Part shown: in pieces, positions 42,063 to 50,616 of the stretch
Numbering within the stretch: the first letter of the stretch is position 1
Layout of the letters: each line of letters starts with the position of its first letter
Assembly (NCBI GenBank): GCA_051891855.1
Contig: JBJFFP010000015.1
Coordinates: forward strand, 1-61,667
Direction: 5' to 3'
Length of the DNA stretch: 61,667 nt
Source: SFDP01 sp051891855
Lineage (GTDB): Bacteria > Bacillota > Clostridia > Lachnospirales > Lachnospiraceae
Notes under the pieces: model-generated
Told to the model about the DNA's origin: nothing
Seen by the model: the letters and a program-made list of their open reading frames with translations, nothing else
The model's database searches: none
Program-made: the position numbers and the translations under genes

Positions 42063-43202
42063 ATGCGGATTGTAATTCTAACAAATGCAGATATAGGACT
42101 ATATAAGTTTCGGAAAGAACTAATTGAGCAGTTTTGTAAGGAACACGAAGTGTATATTATTCTCCCTGATGGAGAATTTATTGAGCCACTAAAGAAGCTG
42201 GGGTGCAAATTCGTCCCATTGGAGTTCAATAGAAGAGGGACAAATCCAATCGCTGATCTTGGTCAGGTAAAGAGATATGTTAGGCTGTTAAAAAAACTTA
42301 AACCCAATATTGTGCTGACCTACACTATAAAACCAAATGTATACGGCGGAATAGCCTGTCAAATTACGAAGAGTCCATATATTGCAAATGTCACGGGCTT
42401 AGGGACAACAATAGAAAATGGTGGATTATTAAGCTTTATTTCCATGACTCTTTACAAGATTGGACTAAGAGGAGCGGGGTGTGTATTTTTCCAGAATAAG
42501 AATAATGAATTGCTATTCGTTGATAAGAAGATTGTAAAGGGAAAAGCCAGATTGATTCCTGGATCTGGTGTGAACCTGCAAACACATTATGTCGAACCTT
42601 ATCCAAGTGATCAAGATGATATACGTTTCCTTTTTGTGGGTAGGATAATGAAGGATAAAGGAATAGGTGAATTGTTGGAAGCGATTCATCAAATCCATAA
42701 AGAGAATCATAATGTCGTTTTGGATATTGTGGGATGGAGTGATGAGGACTATTCTGAAGCACTAAAAAAAGCAGAACAAGAGGGTGCTGTTTGCTACCAC
42801 GGACTTCAATCTGATGTGCATCCATTTTATGCACGTTGTCATTGTGTAGTTCTACCTTCCTATCATGAAGGTACAGCTAATGTAATACTTGAGGCTTCAT
42901 CTACAGGACGTCCGGTAATTACAACCCATGTTCCTGGTTGCCAAGAAACATTCGATGAGGGTATCACCGGATTTGGATGTGAAGCGAAGAGTTCTAAAAG
43001 CTTGGCAGAAGCGATGAAAAAGTTTCTTGCAGTACCTCAAGAAAGAAGAGCAAGAATGGGAATGGCAGCAAGGGCAAAGATGGAGAAGGAATATGATCGA
43101 AATCTTGTGCTAAAGGCATATCAAGAAGAAATTGAAGCAAATTCTTCATGTGGCAAAGGCATATGCAAACCGGGCAAAATTTGTTATAATAAGAGATTAT
43201 GA
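42063..43202 (+). CDS. pglA: PglA-like family 4 glycosyltransferase
   Basis: The 379-residue GT-B enzyme has MRIVILTNADIGLYKFRKEL, NVTGLGTTIENGG, PGSGVNLQTH, LFVGRIMKDKG and YHEGTANVILEASSTGRPVI with the GT4 E-x7-E motif. It is most like PglA, which adds the second sugar (alpha-1,3-GalNAc in Campylobacter) to diNAc-bacillosamine-diphosphate-undecaprenol. GC over 42061-42360 is 38% by hand count, against 49% over 44641-44940. The last 20-25 residues after EEIEA are an unusual Cys/Lys-rich tail, and a fragment of another GT4 C-terminus follows out of frame, so the 3' end sits at a recombination junction. Start ATG 42063 follows GGAG. Confidence 0.88.
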   Translation: MRIVILTNADIGLYKFRKELIEQFCKEHEVYIILPDGEFIEPLKKLGCKFVPLEFNRRGTNPIADLGQVKRYVRLLKKLKPNIVLTYTIKPNVYGGIACQITKSPYIANVTGLGTTIENGGLLSFISMTLYKIGLRGAGCVFFQNKNNELLFVDKKIVKGKARLIPGSGVNLQTHYVEPYPSDQDDIRFLFVGRIMKDKGIGELLEAIHQIHKENHNVVLDIVGWSDEDYSEALKKAEQEGAVCYHGLQSDVHPFYARCHCVVLPSYHEGTANVILEASSTGRPVITTHVPGCQETFDEGITGFGCEAKSSKSLAEAMKKFLAVPQERRARMGMAARAKMEKEYDRNLVLKAYQEEIEANSSCGKGICKPGKICYNKRL

Positions 43203-43263
43203 AGAGGAATATGATCGGAACCGGGTGGCGCAGTGCTATCTGGAGGAAATAAAAACGCTGTAA
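43192..43263 (+). pseudogene. 3' remnant of a second PglA-like glycosyltransferase gene
   Basis: From 43192 the first frame reads RDYEEEYDRNRVAQCYLEEIKTL and stops at 43261-43263. This matches the C-terminal helix of the intact upstream protein (KEYDRNLVLKAYQEEI) residue for residue at the key positions, but is in another frame and in the higher-GC codon style of the surrounding locus. It is best read as the tail of the original gene, left when the pglC-pglD-pglA block was replaced. No other part of this gene remains. Confidence 0.7.
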
Positions 43264-43286
43264 ATCCGGCAGAATGAGAGGTTCTT

Positions 43287-44603
43287 ATGAGTTTGTACGA
43301 AAAGATAGTCAAGGGAGAAGAAAAAATATCCTTAGTGGGTCTGGGATATGTGGGTATGCCTATTGCCGTAGCCTTTGCCCGTAAGGTTAAGGTTATTGGC
43401 TTCGATCTGAATGAAGAGAAAATCAGGCTTTATCAGTCTGGTATCGATCCCACCAGAGAAGTGGGGGATGAGGTTATCAAAGAAACTGCCGTGGAATTTA
43501 CCGCAGATCCGGCAAAATTGAAGGAGGCTAAATTTCATATTGTGGCGGTACCCACTCCGGTAAATAATGACCATACGCCGGATTTAACGCCGGTAGAGGG
43601 GGCCAGTAGACTGCTGGGACAAAATCTCACCAGAGGCTCCATCGTCGTCTTTGAATCTACGGTTTATCCCGGAGTTACAGAAGAGATTTGCGTTCCCATT
43701 CTGGAAAAGGAATCCGGTTTAACCTGCGGTGTAGATTTTAAGGTGGGTTATTCACCGGAGAGAATCAATCCCGGTGATAAGGTTCACCGCCTGGAAACCA
43801 TTACCAAGATTGTCTCCGGTATGGATGAGGAGACCCTGGATGAAGTGGCGCTGGTTTATGAGCTGGTGGTGGAGGCAGGAGTCCACCGGGCTGAGTCCAT
43901 CAAGGTGGCAGAGGCGGCCAAGGTCATTGAAAACAGCCAGAGAGACATTAATATTGCCTTTATGAATGAGCTTTCCATTATTTTCAATAAAATGGGTATC
44001 GATACCAAAGCGGTACTGGAAGCGGCAGGAACCAAGTGGAACTTTCTTCCCTTTTCTCCGGGCCTGGTGGGGGGACACTGTATCGGTGTTGACCCTTACT
44101 ATCTGACCTACAAGGCGGAGCAGCTGGGCTATCATTCTCAGATTATTCTTTCCGGCCGTCGAATCAACGATGATATGGGCAAATATGTGGCAGAAAGCGT
44201 GGTTAAGAATCTGATTAAGGCAGGACTTTCCGTAAAAGGTGCTAGGGTTGCCATTTTGGGCTTTACCTTCAAGGAAAACTGTCCGGATACCAGAAATACC
44301 AAAGTAATCGATATTTATCGGGAATTAGGGGAATATGGAATTATTCCTGCAGTGGTAGATCCTGTTGCTGATGCAAAGGAGGCAAAGGAGCTGTACGGTA
44401 TTACCTTTGAAACGATTAATGAGATAAAGGATATGGATGCCGTAATAGTTGCAGTGGCCCATCAGGAGTTTTTGTATATTAACCAGGAGCAGATGGCTTC
44501 CTTCTTCAATCCGAAAAACAAGCGCAGAGTACTGGCCGATATTAAGGGAATCTATCACAGAAAGATGTATGATAGTGAATATTATTCTTATTGGAGATTA
44601 TAA
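43287..44603 (+). CDS. UDP-N-acetyl-hexosamine 6-dehydrogenase (TviB/WbpO/WbpA-type)
   Basis: The 438-residue nucleotide-sugar dehydrogenase has VGLGYVGMPIAVAF (17-30), PTPVNNDHTPDLTPV (89-103), FESTVYPGVTEE (122-133), AKVIENSQRDINIAF with the catalytic Lys212, and GGHCIGVDPYYL with the catalytic thiol Cys265. TFKENCPDTRNT lies in the C-terminal domain. It oxidises C6 of UDP-GlcNAc or UDP-GalNAc twice with NAD to the uronic acid. PTPVNNDHTPDLTPV is the TviB/WbpO pattern rather than UDP-glucose dehydrogenase. The TviC-like epimerase follows after two bases, so the product is probably UDP-GalNAcA. ATG 43287 has GAGAGG in front. Confidence 0.93.
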   Translation: MSLYEKIVKGEEKISLVGLGYVGMPIAVAFARKVKVIGFDLNEEKIRLYQSGIDPTREVGDEVIKETAVEFTADPAKLKEAKFHIVAVPTPVNNDHTPDLTPVEGASRLLGQNLTRGSIVVFESTVYPGVTEEICVPILEKESGLTCGVDFKVGYSPERINPGDKVHRLETITKIVSGMDEETLDEVALVYELVVEAGVHRAESIKVAEAAKVIENSQRDINIAFMNELSIIFNKMGIDTKAVLEAAGTKWNFLPFSPGLVGGHCIGVDPYYLTYKAEQLGYHSQIILSGRRINDDMGKYVAESVVKNLIKAGLSVKGARVAILGFTFKENCPDTRNTKVIDIYRELGEYGIIPAVVDPVADAKEAKELYGITFETINEIKDMDAVIVAVAHQEFLYINQEQMASFFNPKNKRRVLADIKGIYHRKMYDSEYYSYWRL

Positions 44604-44605
44604 TC

Positions 44606-45580
44606 ATGGGTTATCAAGAGTTGAATTTTCCTGAAAACAGTATATTTCTGGTCACAGGTGGTGCCGGTTTTATCGGCTCGAATCTGTGTGAAGCCATTAC
44701 GGATATGGGATACCGGGTACGCTGCTTGGACAACCTGTCTACAGGGAAAGTGGAAAATGTTAATCGTTTAAAGGACAGAGAGAATTACTGCTTTATCCAG
44801 GGAGACATCCGGGATTTGGACACCTGTATGAAGGCCTGTGAAGGTGTGGATTACGTTTTGCATCAGGCGGCTTGGGGAAGTGTGCCCAGGAGCATAGAGA
44901 TGCCGCTTTTCTATGAAGAGGTGAATATCCGGGGGACCCTGAATATGATGGAAGCGGCCAGACAGCAGGGAGTAAAAAAGTTTATTTATGCTTCCAGCTC
45001 ATCGGTTTACGGAGACCATCCGGTGCTTCCCAAGGTAGAAGGGCAGGAGGGGAATTTGCTGTCACCCTATGCCTTAACCAAGCGGGTGGATGAAGAGTAT
45101 GGCAGGCTGTATAAGAAGCTGTACGGATTGGACACCTATGGCATGCGCTATTTTAATGTATTCGGAAGACACCAAGACCCGGATGGAGTCTATGCGGCGG
45201 TGATTCCCAAATTTATTAAAATGCTGATGAATGACCAGGTTCCCACCATCAATGGTGACGGAAGACAGTCTCGGGATTTTACCTATATCGATAATGTCAT
45301 AGAGGCCAATTTAAAGGCCTGCCTGGCATCCTCCCGATCTGCAGGAGAAGCCTATAACATTGCCTACGGCGGCAGAGAATATTTGATCGATATTTATTAC
45401 GATCTGTGCAGGGCCCTGGGGAAAGACATTGAACCCAATTTCGGCCCGGATCGGGCAGGAGATATTAAGCACTCTAATGCAGATATCAGCAAGGCCAGGA
45501 AGCTTTTAGGCTATAATCCGGAGTATGACTTTGAAAAAGGAATTGCTCTGGCCATCGACTGGTATAAGGCAAACCTCTGA
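44606..45580 (+). CDS. UDP-GlcNAc(A) 4-epimerase (TviC/WbpP-type)
   Basis: The 324-residue short-chain epimerase has VTGGAGFIGSNLCEA (16-30), LDNLSTG (41-47), HQAAWGSVPRS (86-96), ASSSSVYGD (129-137), and SPYALTK with the catalytic Tyr155 and Lys159. RYFNVFGRHQDPDG and GRQSRDFTYIDNV follow. QAAWGSVPRS and NVFGRxQDP are typical of WbpP/TviC, which handle N-acetylated UDP-hexosamines or their uronic acids. With the upstream dehydrogenase it forms the Vi-antigen-like route to UDP-GalNAcA. Start ATG 44606 follows GGAG; a TTG at 44591 overlaps the upstream gene. Confidence 0.92.
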   Translation: MGYQELNFPENSIFLVTGGAGFIGSNLCEAITDMGYRVRCLDNLSTGKVENVNRLKDRENYCFIQGDIRDLDTCMKACEGVDYVLHQAAWGSVPRSIEMPLFYEEVNIRGTLNMMEAARQQGVKKFIYASSSSVYGDHPVLPKVEGQEGNLLSPYALTKRVDEEYGRLYKKLYGLDTYGMRYFNVFGRHQDPDGVYAAVIPKFIKMLMNDQVPTINGDGRQSRDFTYIDNVIEANLKACLASSRSAGEAYNIAYGGREYLIDIYYDLCRALGKDIEPNFGPDRAGDIKHSNADISKARKLLGYNPEYDFEKGIALAIDWYKANL

Positions 45581-45639
45581 GAGTCAGGAGAAAAGGTTGA
45601 AAGAATAAATGCTGCTAAAGCAGCAGAATGGGAGTAAGG

Positions 45640-46710
45640 ATGAAACGGATCCTTCATATAGTGGGAGCCATGGCTCCCGGCGGATTTGAAAACTTTATTA
45701 TGAATATCTATCGCAGGCTTGACCGCAGTCAGGTGCAGTTCGATTTCATCGTTCATGGAAAAAAAGATAATGCCTATGATGAGGAAATTGAGGCCATGGG
45801 CGGGAAGCTTTATTACGTGACTCGCAAGGGGAAAAATCCGGCAAAAAACTTTATGGAGATCAGAAGAGTGGTCAGGGATAACCAATATAATATCGTATGC
45901 CGACACTCTGACAATGCCTTTACCGTAGTGGATTTACTGGCGGCCAGAATGGGAGGAGCAAAGGAGGCTATCATGCATTCTCATTCCACCACTACCGGGC
46001 ATAAAGGGATTCATGCCTTCTTCAGGAATTGGATGGGAATTGTTCCTACCCGCTGCTTTGCCTGCTCCCAGGAGGCGGGTAGGTGGATGTTTGGGAAAAG
46101 GGACTTCCTCTTTGTTCCCAATGCCATTGATACGACAGAGTTTTCCTTTGATGAGGGGATGCGTAAGAAAATGCGCAGCCGGTGGAAGGTAGAAGAGGCC
46201 CATGTATATGGCCATGTGGGCAATTTTGTCTATGCCAAGAACCATGATTTTTTACTGGATGTTTTCCATAAAATCAGTGAATCGGATAATCAGGCAGTTT
46301 TGTTTCTTGTGGGAGACGGAGAACTGCGGGAGGAAATTGAGAAAAAAATCAAACGGGCAGGTTTGGAGGACAGAGTAATCCTCACCGGCAGAAGAAAGGA
46401 TGTGGTCTGCTTTCTGCAGATGTTTGATTTGCTGTTATTTCCCTCGATTTATGAGGGACTTCCCGTGTCTTTGGTGGAAGCACAGAATACGGGGCTGCCC
46501 TGTTTGATTTCTGAACGGATAACCGAGGAAATCCTTCTTACCGACTGTGTAAGAAGGAAGGCATTGGAGGATGGGGCTTTGGCCTGGGCCGGGGAAGCCA
46601 TTTCTTATTTGCAGGAAAGCAGCAGTGTACGGCGATATTCCCGGGGAGAAGAGATTAAAGCCGCCGGCTATGGAATCGATTCTCTGGTGGACTTTTATCG
46701 GAAGCTGTAA
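45640..46710 (+). CDS. Family 4 glycosyltransferase (EpsF-like)
   Basis: The 356-residue GT-B enzyme has KRILHIVGAMAPGGFENFIMN (sugar-acceptor loop with GG), MHSHST, FVPNAIDTTEF, GHVGNFVYAKNH and YEGLPVSLVEAQNTGLPCLIS with the E-x7-E motif. It closely resembles the gene at 47526 across the whole length (VGRFSGVKNH, YEGLPGTAIEAQANG), so the two are paralogues with a deacetylase gene between them. EpsF-like enzymes add sugars to lipid-linked exopolysaccharide repeats. ATG 45640 follows GGAGTAAGG; ATG 45628 is less likely. Confidence 0.9.
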   Translation: MKRILHIVGAMAPGGFENFIMNIYRRLDRSQVQFDFIVHGKKDNAYDEEIEAMGGKLYYVTRKGKNPAKNFMEIRRVVRDNQYNIVCRHSDNAFTVVDLLAARMGGAKEAIMHSHSTTTGHKGIHAFFRNWMGIVPTRCFACSQEAGRWMFGKRDFLFVPNAIDTTEFSFDEGMRKKMRSRWKVEEAHVYGHVGNFVYAKNHDFLLDVFHKISESDNQAVLFLVGDGELREEIEKKIKRAGLEDRVILTGRRKDVVCFLQMFDLLLFPSIYEGLPVSLVEAQNTGLPCLISERITEEILLTDCVRRKALEDGALAWAGEAISYLQESSSVRRYSRGEEIKAAGYGIDSLVDFYRKL

Positions 46711-46759
46711 CCGAAAGGGCCGGCTTTGGAGCCGACGAATTTAGGAAAAGGGTGAAAGA

Positions 46760-47515
46760 ATGAGAATAGCTGTTCGTCTGGACGATATTACTCCTACTAT
46801 GGATTGGGAAAAATTCAATCGTCTGGAGCAATTACTGGATCAATACCATGTTGCTCCGCTGCTGGGAGTTGTACCGGATAATCGGGACAAGAACCTGATG
46901 AAAAATGAGGCTCATCCGGATTTTGCCGGAAAGCTTGAGGAATGGAGAAAAAAGGGCTGGACAATCGCCATGCACGGCTGGAGACATCTTTATACTACCG
47001 GGAACGGAGGCCTGTTTCCGCTTAATCATTTTGGAGAATTTGCCGGGGTAGAAGTCGGAAAGCAGGAGGAGATGATCCGGGATGGGAAAGCAAAGCTGGC
47101 TGCTATGGGAGTGGAAACCGATATCTTCATGGCACCGGGGCACAGCTATGATAAACATACTGTGGATTGTTTAAAAAAAGAGGGTTTTCGATTCATTACC
47201 GACGGTTTTGGAAAAGTCCCTTATCAATGGCGGGGAATGACCTTTTTACCCATTGCACTGCAAAGGAACAGGGATATTCACAAGCCTTCAGGATATACAA
47301 CTCTGGTTTTTCATACGAATACCATGAATGAGCAGGACTTTGCCGCAGCAAAAAAAATGCTGGAGGCTCATCAGGCAGACTTTATTTCCTTTTCGGAATA
47401 TCTTAAGGTACCTCCTGTCAGACAGACAATCTGGGGAGGAGCAAAGGAATATCTGCTGGCTACAGCAAAACATTTCATGGTAGCCCTGAGGTCAGGAAAA
47501 AATAAGGAACAGTGA
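46760..47515 (+). CDS. Polysaccharide deacetylase-like protein (DUF2334 type)
   Basis: The 251-residue protein has the NodB-like layout: MRIAVRLDDITP with the paired Asp, VVPDNRD, IAMHGWRHLYTT with the HxxxH metal site, FMAPGHSYD and FHTNTMNEQDF. No signal peptide is visible, so it is probably cytoplasmic, unlike most peptidoglycan deacetylases. It lies between two EpsF-like transferases. A role in removing an N-acetyl group from a lipid-linked sugar before the next addition, as seen in other two-step pathways, is possible but inferred. Start ATG 46760 follows a GGTGAAAG site 50 bases after the previous gene. Confidence 0.8.
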   Translation: MRIAVRLDDITPTMDWEKFNRLEQLLDQYHVAPLLGVVPDNRDKNLMKNEAHPDFAGKLEEWRKKGWTIAMHGWRHLYTTGNGGLFPLNHFGEFAGVEVGKQEEMIRDGKAKLAAMGVETDIFMAPGHSYDKHTVDCLKKEGFRFITDGFGKVPYQWRGMTFLPIALQRNRDIHKPSGYTTLVFHTNTMNEQDFAAAKKMLEAHQADFISFSEYLKVPPVRQTIWGGAKEYLLATAKHFMVALRSGKNKEQ

Positions 47516-47525
47516 AAGAAGAAAA

Positions 47526-48695
47526 ATGAGTGAAAAAATGAATCAGCCTGTTATCGTCTTACATGTAGTTGGCAGAATGGATATGGGCGGTGCAGAGAGT
47601 AGGATTATGGATATCTATCGGCATATGGATCGATCCAAGGTACAGTTTTACTTTGCCCAGCACACTTCAGATTGCTGCTTCTATGAGAAAGAGATTGAAG
47701 AGCTGGGGGGACAAGTATTTCATCTGCCCAGGTTTAACGGCGTGAATATTCTGGCCTATAGGCGAGCCTGGAAGGAATTGTTTATCAGCCATCCTGAAAT
47801 CAGAGTGGTTCATGGTCATATGACCAGTACGGCCTCCCTGTATCTCCCCCTTGCCAAAAAAGCAGGGGTACAGCTTACCATCGCTCATGCCCGGAGTGCA
47901 GGGGTGGAGCCGGGGGTTAAGGGACTGGTGACGAAGGTTTTACGAAAAAATCTCTGGAAAAAAAGCGATTATTGCTTTACCTGCTCACAGCTGGCAGGTA
48001 TGGCTGTCTTTGGGAAACAAGCCATGGCGGCAGGAAGGGTAGAGTTTATCCCTAATGCGATTGAGGTAGAGCGTTTTGTTTTTGACGGCAGAGTCAGGGA
48101 GGAAATCAGGGCCGGACTGGGAATTACGGACAGCTTTGTCCTAGGCCATGTAGGCCGTTTTTCCGGAGTGAAAAATCATAGGTATTTGCTGGATATTTTA
48201 GCGGAATGTATGGTTTTAGAGAAGCAGGGAAAGCTGCCCAAAACGGTGCTGATGCTGTTGGGAGAAGGGTCTTTGATGGAGAGTGTCCGACAGGAGGCAA
48301 AGGAGAAAGGACTCTCCGGGAGAGTGTTGTTTTTGGGAAATAAAAAGGATGTTTACCATTACTATAATGCCATGGACTTCTTTTTGCTGCCTTCCTTCTA
48401 TGAAGGGCTCCCGGGTACTGCCATAGAAGCACAGGCCAATGGAGTAAGGGGAATTTTATCGGATAGGGTGACCGGGGAAGCCGTAATCACGGATTTGCTG
48501 GAACAGCTGTCCATTCAGGAGCCGGCAGTCTGCTGGGCCAAAAGGATAGAGACCCGAAACAAAGAAGGGAAAGAGAATCCCATTTCTTTGGCAGAACGGA
48601 AAGAATATGCAAAGCAGGTGAAGGAAGCGGGCTATGATGTACTCAGTCAGGGAGTCAGATTGCAGGAATTTTACCTGACCGGAGCGCTGAATTGA
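47526..48695 (+). CDS. Family 4 glycosyltransferase (EpsF-like)
   Basis: The 389-residue GT-B enzyme has IVLHVVGRMDMGGAESRIMD, VVHGHMTSTASLYL, AHARSAG, FIPNAIEVERF, GHVGRFSGVKNH and YEGLPGTAIEAQANGVRGILS with the E-x7-E motif. It is a paralogue of the gene at 45640, about 30 residues longer near the C-terminus (an ETRNKEGKENPISL insert). Ten bases separate it from the deacetylase gene. The ribosome site is weak (GAAAGAAG), so translation may be coupled. Donor and acceptor unknown. Confidence 0.9.
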   Translation: MSEKMNQPVIVLHVVGRMDMGGAESRIMDIYRHMDRSKVQFYFAQHTSDCCFYEKEIEELGGQVFHLPRFNGVNILAYRRAWKELFISHPEIRVVHGHMTSTASLYLPLAKKAGVQLTIAHARSAGVEPGVKGLVTKVLRKNLWKKSDYCFTCSQLAGMAVFGKQAMAAGRVEFIPNAIEVERFVFDGRVREEIRAGLGITDSFVLGHVGRFSGVKNHRYLLDILAECMVLEKQGKLPKTVLMLLGEGSLMESVRQEAKEKGLSGRVLFLGNKKDVYHYYNAMDFFLLPSFYEGLPGTAIEAQANGVRGILSDRVTGEAVITDLLEQLSIQEPAVCWAKRIETRNKEGKENPISLAERKEYAKQVKEAGYDVLSQGVRLQEFYLTGALN

Positions 48696-48738
48696 TTATG
48701 GTGGCAGGTGAAGGGAATAGGGTCGGAAAGGATAGAGG

Positions 48739-50616
48739 ATGTGCGGAATCTGTGGGTTTTACAGTAAATTAAATATCGGCCGGGAGCAGCTTTCTGCCAT
48801 GAATGACACCCTGATTCACCGGGGACCGGATGACAGCGGCGTAGAAATTTATTCTGGGAAGGATGGCTTTAGCATAGGGTTTGCCCATCGCCGACTGGCG
48901 ATTTTGGATCTGTCCCCTCTGGGCCATCAGCCCATGCATTCTGCTGATGGAAGAGTTTCCATCGTTTTTAACGGAGAAATCTACAATTTTCAGGAGCTTA
49001 GGGAGGAGCTTAAGGATTATTCCTTTCGCTCCCACAGTGATACAGAGGTTATTCTGGCTGCCTACCTGAAATGGGGGATTGACTGCATAAAACGGTTTAA
49101 CGGAATGTTTGCCCTTGCTCTTTATGACAGGGATGAGAACATGGTTTATCTGGCAAGAGATCCCATTGGCAAAAAACCGCTGTATTATTGGATTCATCCT
49201 CAGGGATTGGTTTTTGCTTCTGAGTTAAAGTCGATCATGGCCTGTCCCGGCTTTAAGAAGGAGCTTCGGCAGGAGCTGTTGGAGCGATTTCTGGTTAAGC
49301 AGTACCTGACTGCACCGGATACGATTTTTGCTAATGTATACCAGCTGGAGGCGGGGACGATTCTGCAGTATAGTGCCAATGGCATGAAGCGATGGAAGTA
49401 TTGGGATGTGGCCGAAAAATATAACCGGTTGAAGGACAGCTTCCCCAGCTCCTTTGAAGAAGCTAAGGAGGAGCTTAAGGAAAGGCTGAAAAAAGCAGTA
49501 GCCTTAAGGATGATTGCAGATGTTCCGGTGGGAACCTTCTTAAGTGGTGGGTATGATTCCTCTCTGATTACGGCCATAGCTGCCTGGGAAAGCAGCAGAC
49601 CGGTGAAAACCTTCTCCATCGGTTTTCACCATCCCCGGTATAATGAAGCGGTTTATGCGGGACAGATAGCAGAATATCTTGGCTGTGATCATCGGGAATT
49701 GTACGTGGAAGAGGCAGAGATGTTATCCCTTATTGAGGATTTACCTGTCTGGTATGATGAGCCCTTTGCCGACAGCTCCCAAATTCCTTCCATGCTGGTG
49801 GCACGACTGGCAAAGGAGGAGGTGACGGTAGCTCTCTCCGGAGATGGGGGAGATGAGCTTTTCTGCGGTTACAATAACTATCAGATGCTGGAAAAGATGC
49901 AGAAGCTGGAGCCATTTGGTGCCTGTGTTTACGGAATCTGTAATCTGCCGGGAATAAAGCAGGCAGGACTGCTGGAGCGGCTTCCCGGTAAGGTGCAGGC
50001 AGTGGCGGGTAATCGCCTGAAGCAGTACAAGGTGCAGCCCTTTGACTACTTAAAAGGAAAGCGGGCAAGAGGACTGTTAAAGCAGGAGCAGCTGGATTAT
50101 CGTTTTCCCGGAGAAGAACGATATAAAGAGAAAAACTGGCAGATTCGCCGTATGCTTCTGGATATGGATACCTATCTGCCGGGAGATATACTGGTAAAGG
50201 TGGATCGGGCAAGCATGAAGTATTCTCTGGAAACCAGATGCCCTATTCTGGATAAGGAGATTATGGAATTTTCCTTTACCCTGCCCCACAGGTATAAATA
50301 CAGCGGTGAACATAAAAAGAGGATTTTGAAGGAGTTAGCCTATGACTATCTTCCCAGACAGCTTTTGCAGCGGCCTAAAACCGGATTTTCCGTGCCCCTT
50401 GACCAGTGGCTTAGAGGCCCTCTCAGAGAAGGGCTTCTGGATTACAGCAATAAAGATTTCCTGAGAAAGCAGAATATTTTTCGGGAAGAGGCTACGGCTG
50501 ATTTTATCACCCACTACCTGGAAACGGGAGACCGGGGTGCGGGAACGGGAGAAAACTATTCCCGTATGGTATGGGCATATTATGTATTTCAGCGATGGTA
50601 TGAAAGGTATGGATAA
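48739..50616 (+). CDS. AsnB-like glutamine amidotransferase, probable uronic acid amidase
   Basis: The protein has 625 residues. The N-terminal Ntn glutaminase domain has catalytic Cys2 (MCGICGFY), LIHRGPDDSG, RLAILDL and FNGEIYNF. The synthetase domain has the PP-loop SGGYDSS (269-275), VKTFSIGFHHPRYNE, DEPFADSSQIPS and SGDGGDELFCGYN. All residues for ammonia transfer and AMP activation appear present. In glycan loci such proteins often amidate hexuronic acids (WbpS-like) rather than make asparagine. With the UDP-GalNAcA genes at 43287-45580, GalNAcA amide is a likely product. A second AsnB-like gene is at 53615. The next gene overlaps its stop by one base. Confidence 0.9.
   Translation: MCGICGFYSKLNIGREQLSAMNDTLIHRGPDDSGVEIYSGKDGFSIGFAHRRLAILDLSPLGHQPMHSADGRVSIVFNGEIYNFQELREELKDYSFRSHSDTEVILAAYLKWGIDCIKRFNGMFALALYDRDENMVYLARDPIGKKPLYYWIHPQGLVFASELKSIMACPGFKKELRQELLERFLVKQYLTAPDTIFANVYQLEAGTILQYSANGMKRWKYWDVAEKYNRLKDSFPSSFEEAKEELKERLKKAVALRMIADVPVGTFLSGGYDSSLITAIAAWESSRPVKTFSIGFHHPRYNEAVYAGQIAEYLGCDHRELYVEEAEMLSLIEDLPVWYDEPFADSSQIPSMLVARLAKEEVTVALSGDGGDELFCGYNNYQMLEKMQKLEPFGACVYGICNLPGIKQAGLLERLPGKVQAVAGNRLKQYKVQPFDYLKGKRARGLLKQEQLDYRFPGEERYKEKNWQIRRMLLDMDTYLPGDILVKVDRASMKYSLETRCPILDKEIMEFSFTLPHRYKYSGEHKKRILKELAYDYLPRQLLQRPKTGFSVPLDQWLRGPLREGLLDYSNKDFLRKQNIFREEATADFITHYLETGDRGAGTGENYSRMVWAYYVFQRWYERYG

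Noticed and set aside
43199..43252. Small open frame starting ATG 43199 (17 codons) after a TATAAT-like sequence
   Set aside because: The overlapping frame-1 match to a GT4 C-terminus explains the sequence better; no ribosome site is seen.
45611..45624. GCTGC-TAAA-GCAGC hairpin before the GT4 gene at 45640
   Set aside because: Five base pairs without a T tract; likely chance.
46718..46731. Short GC hairpin CGGCT-TTGG-AGCCG after the GT4 gene
   Set aside because: Only five base pairs and no T tract, so a terminator is not supported.
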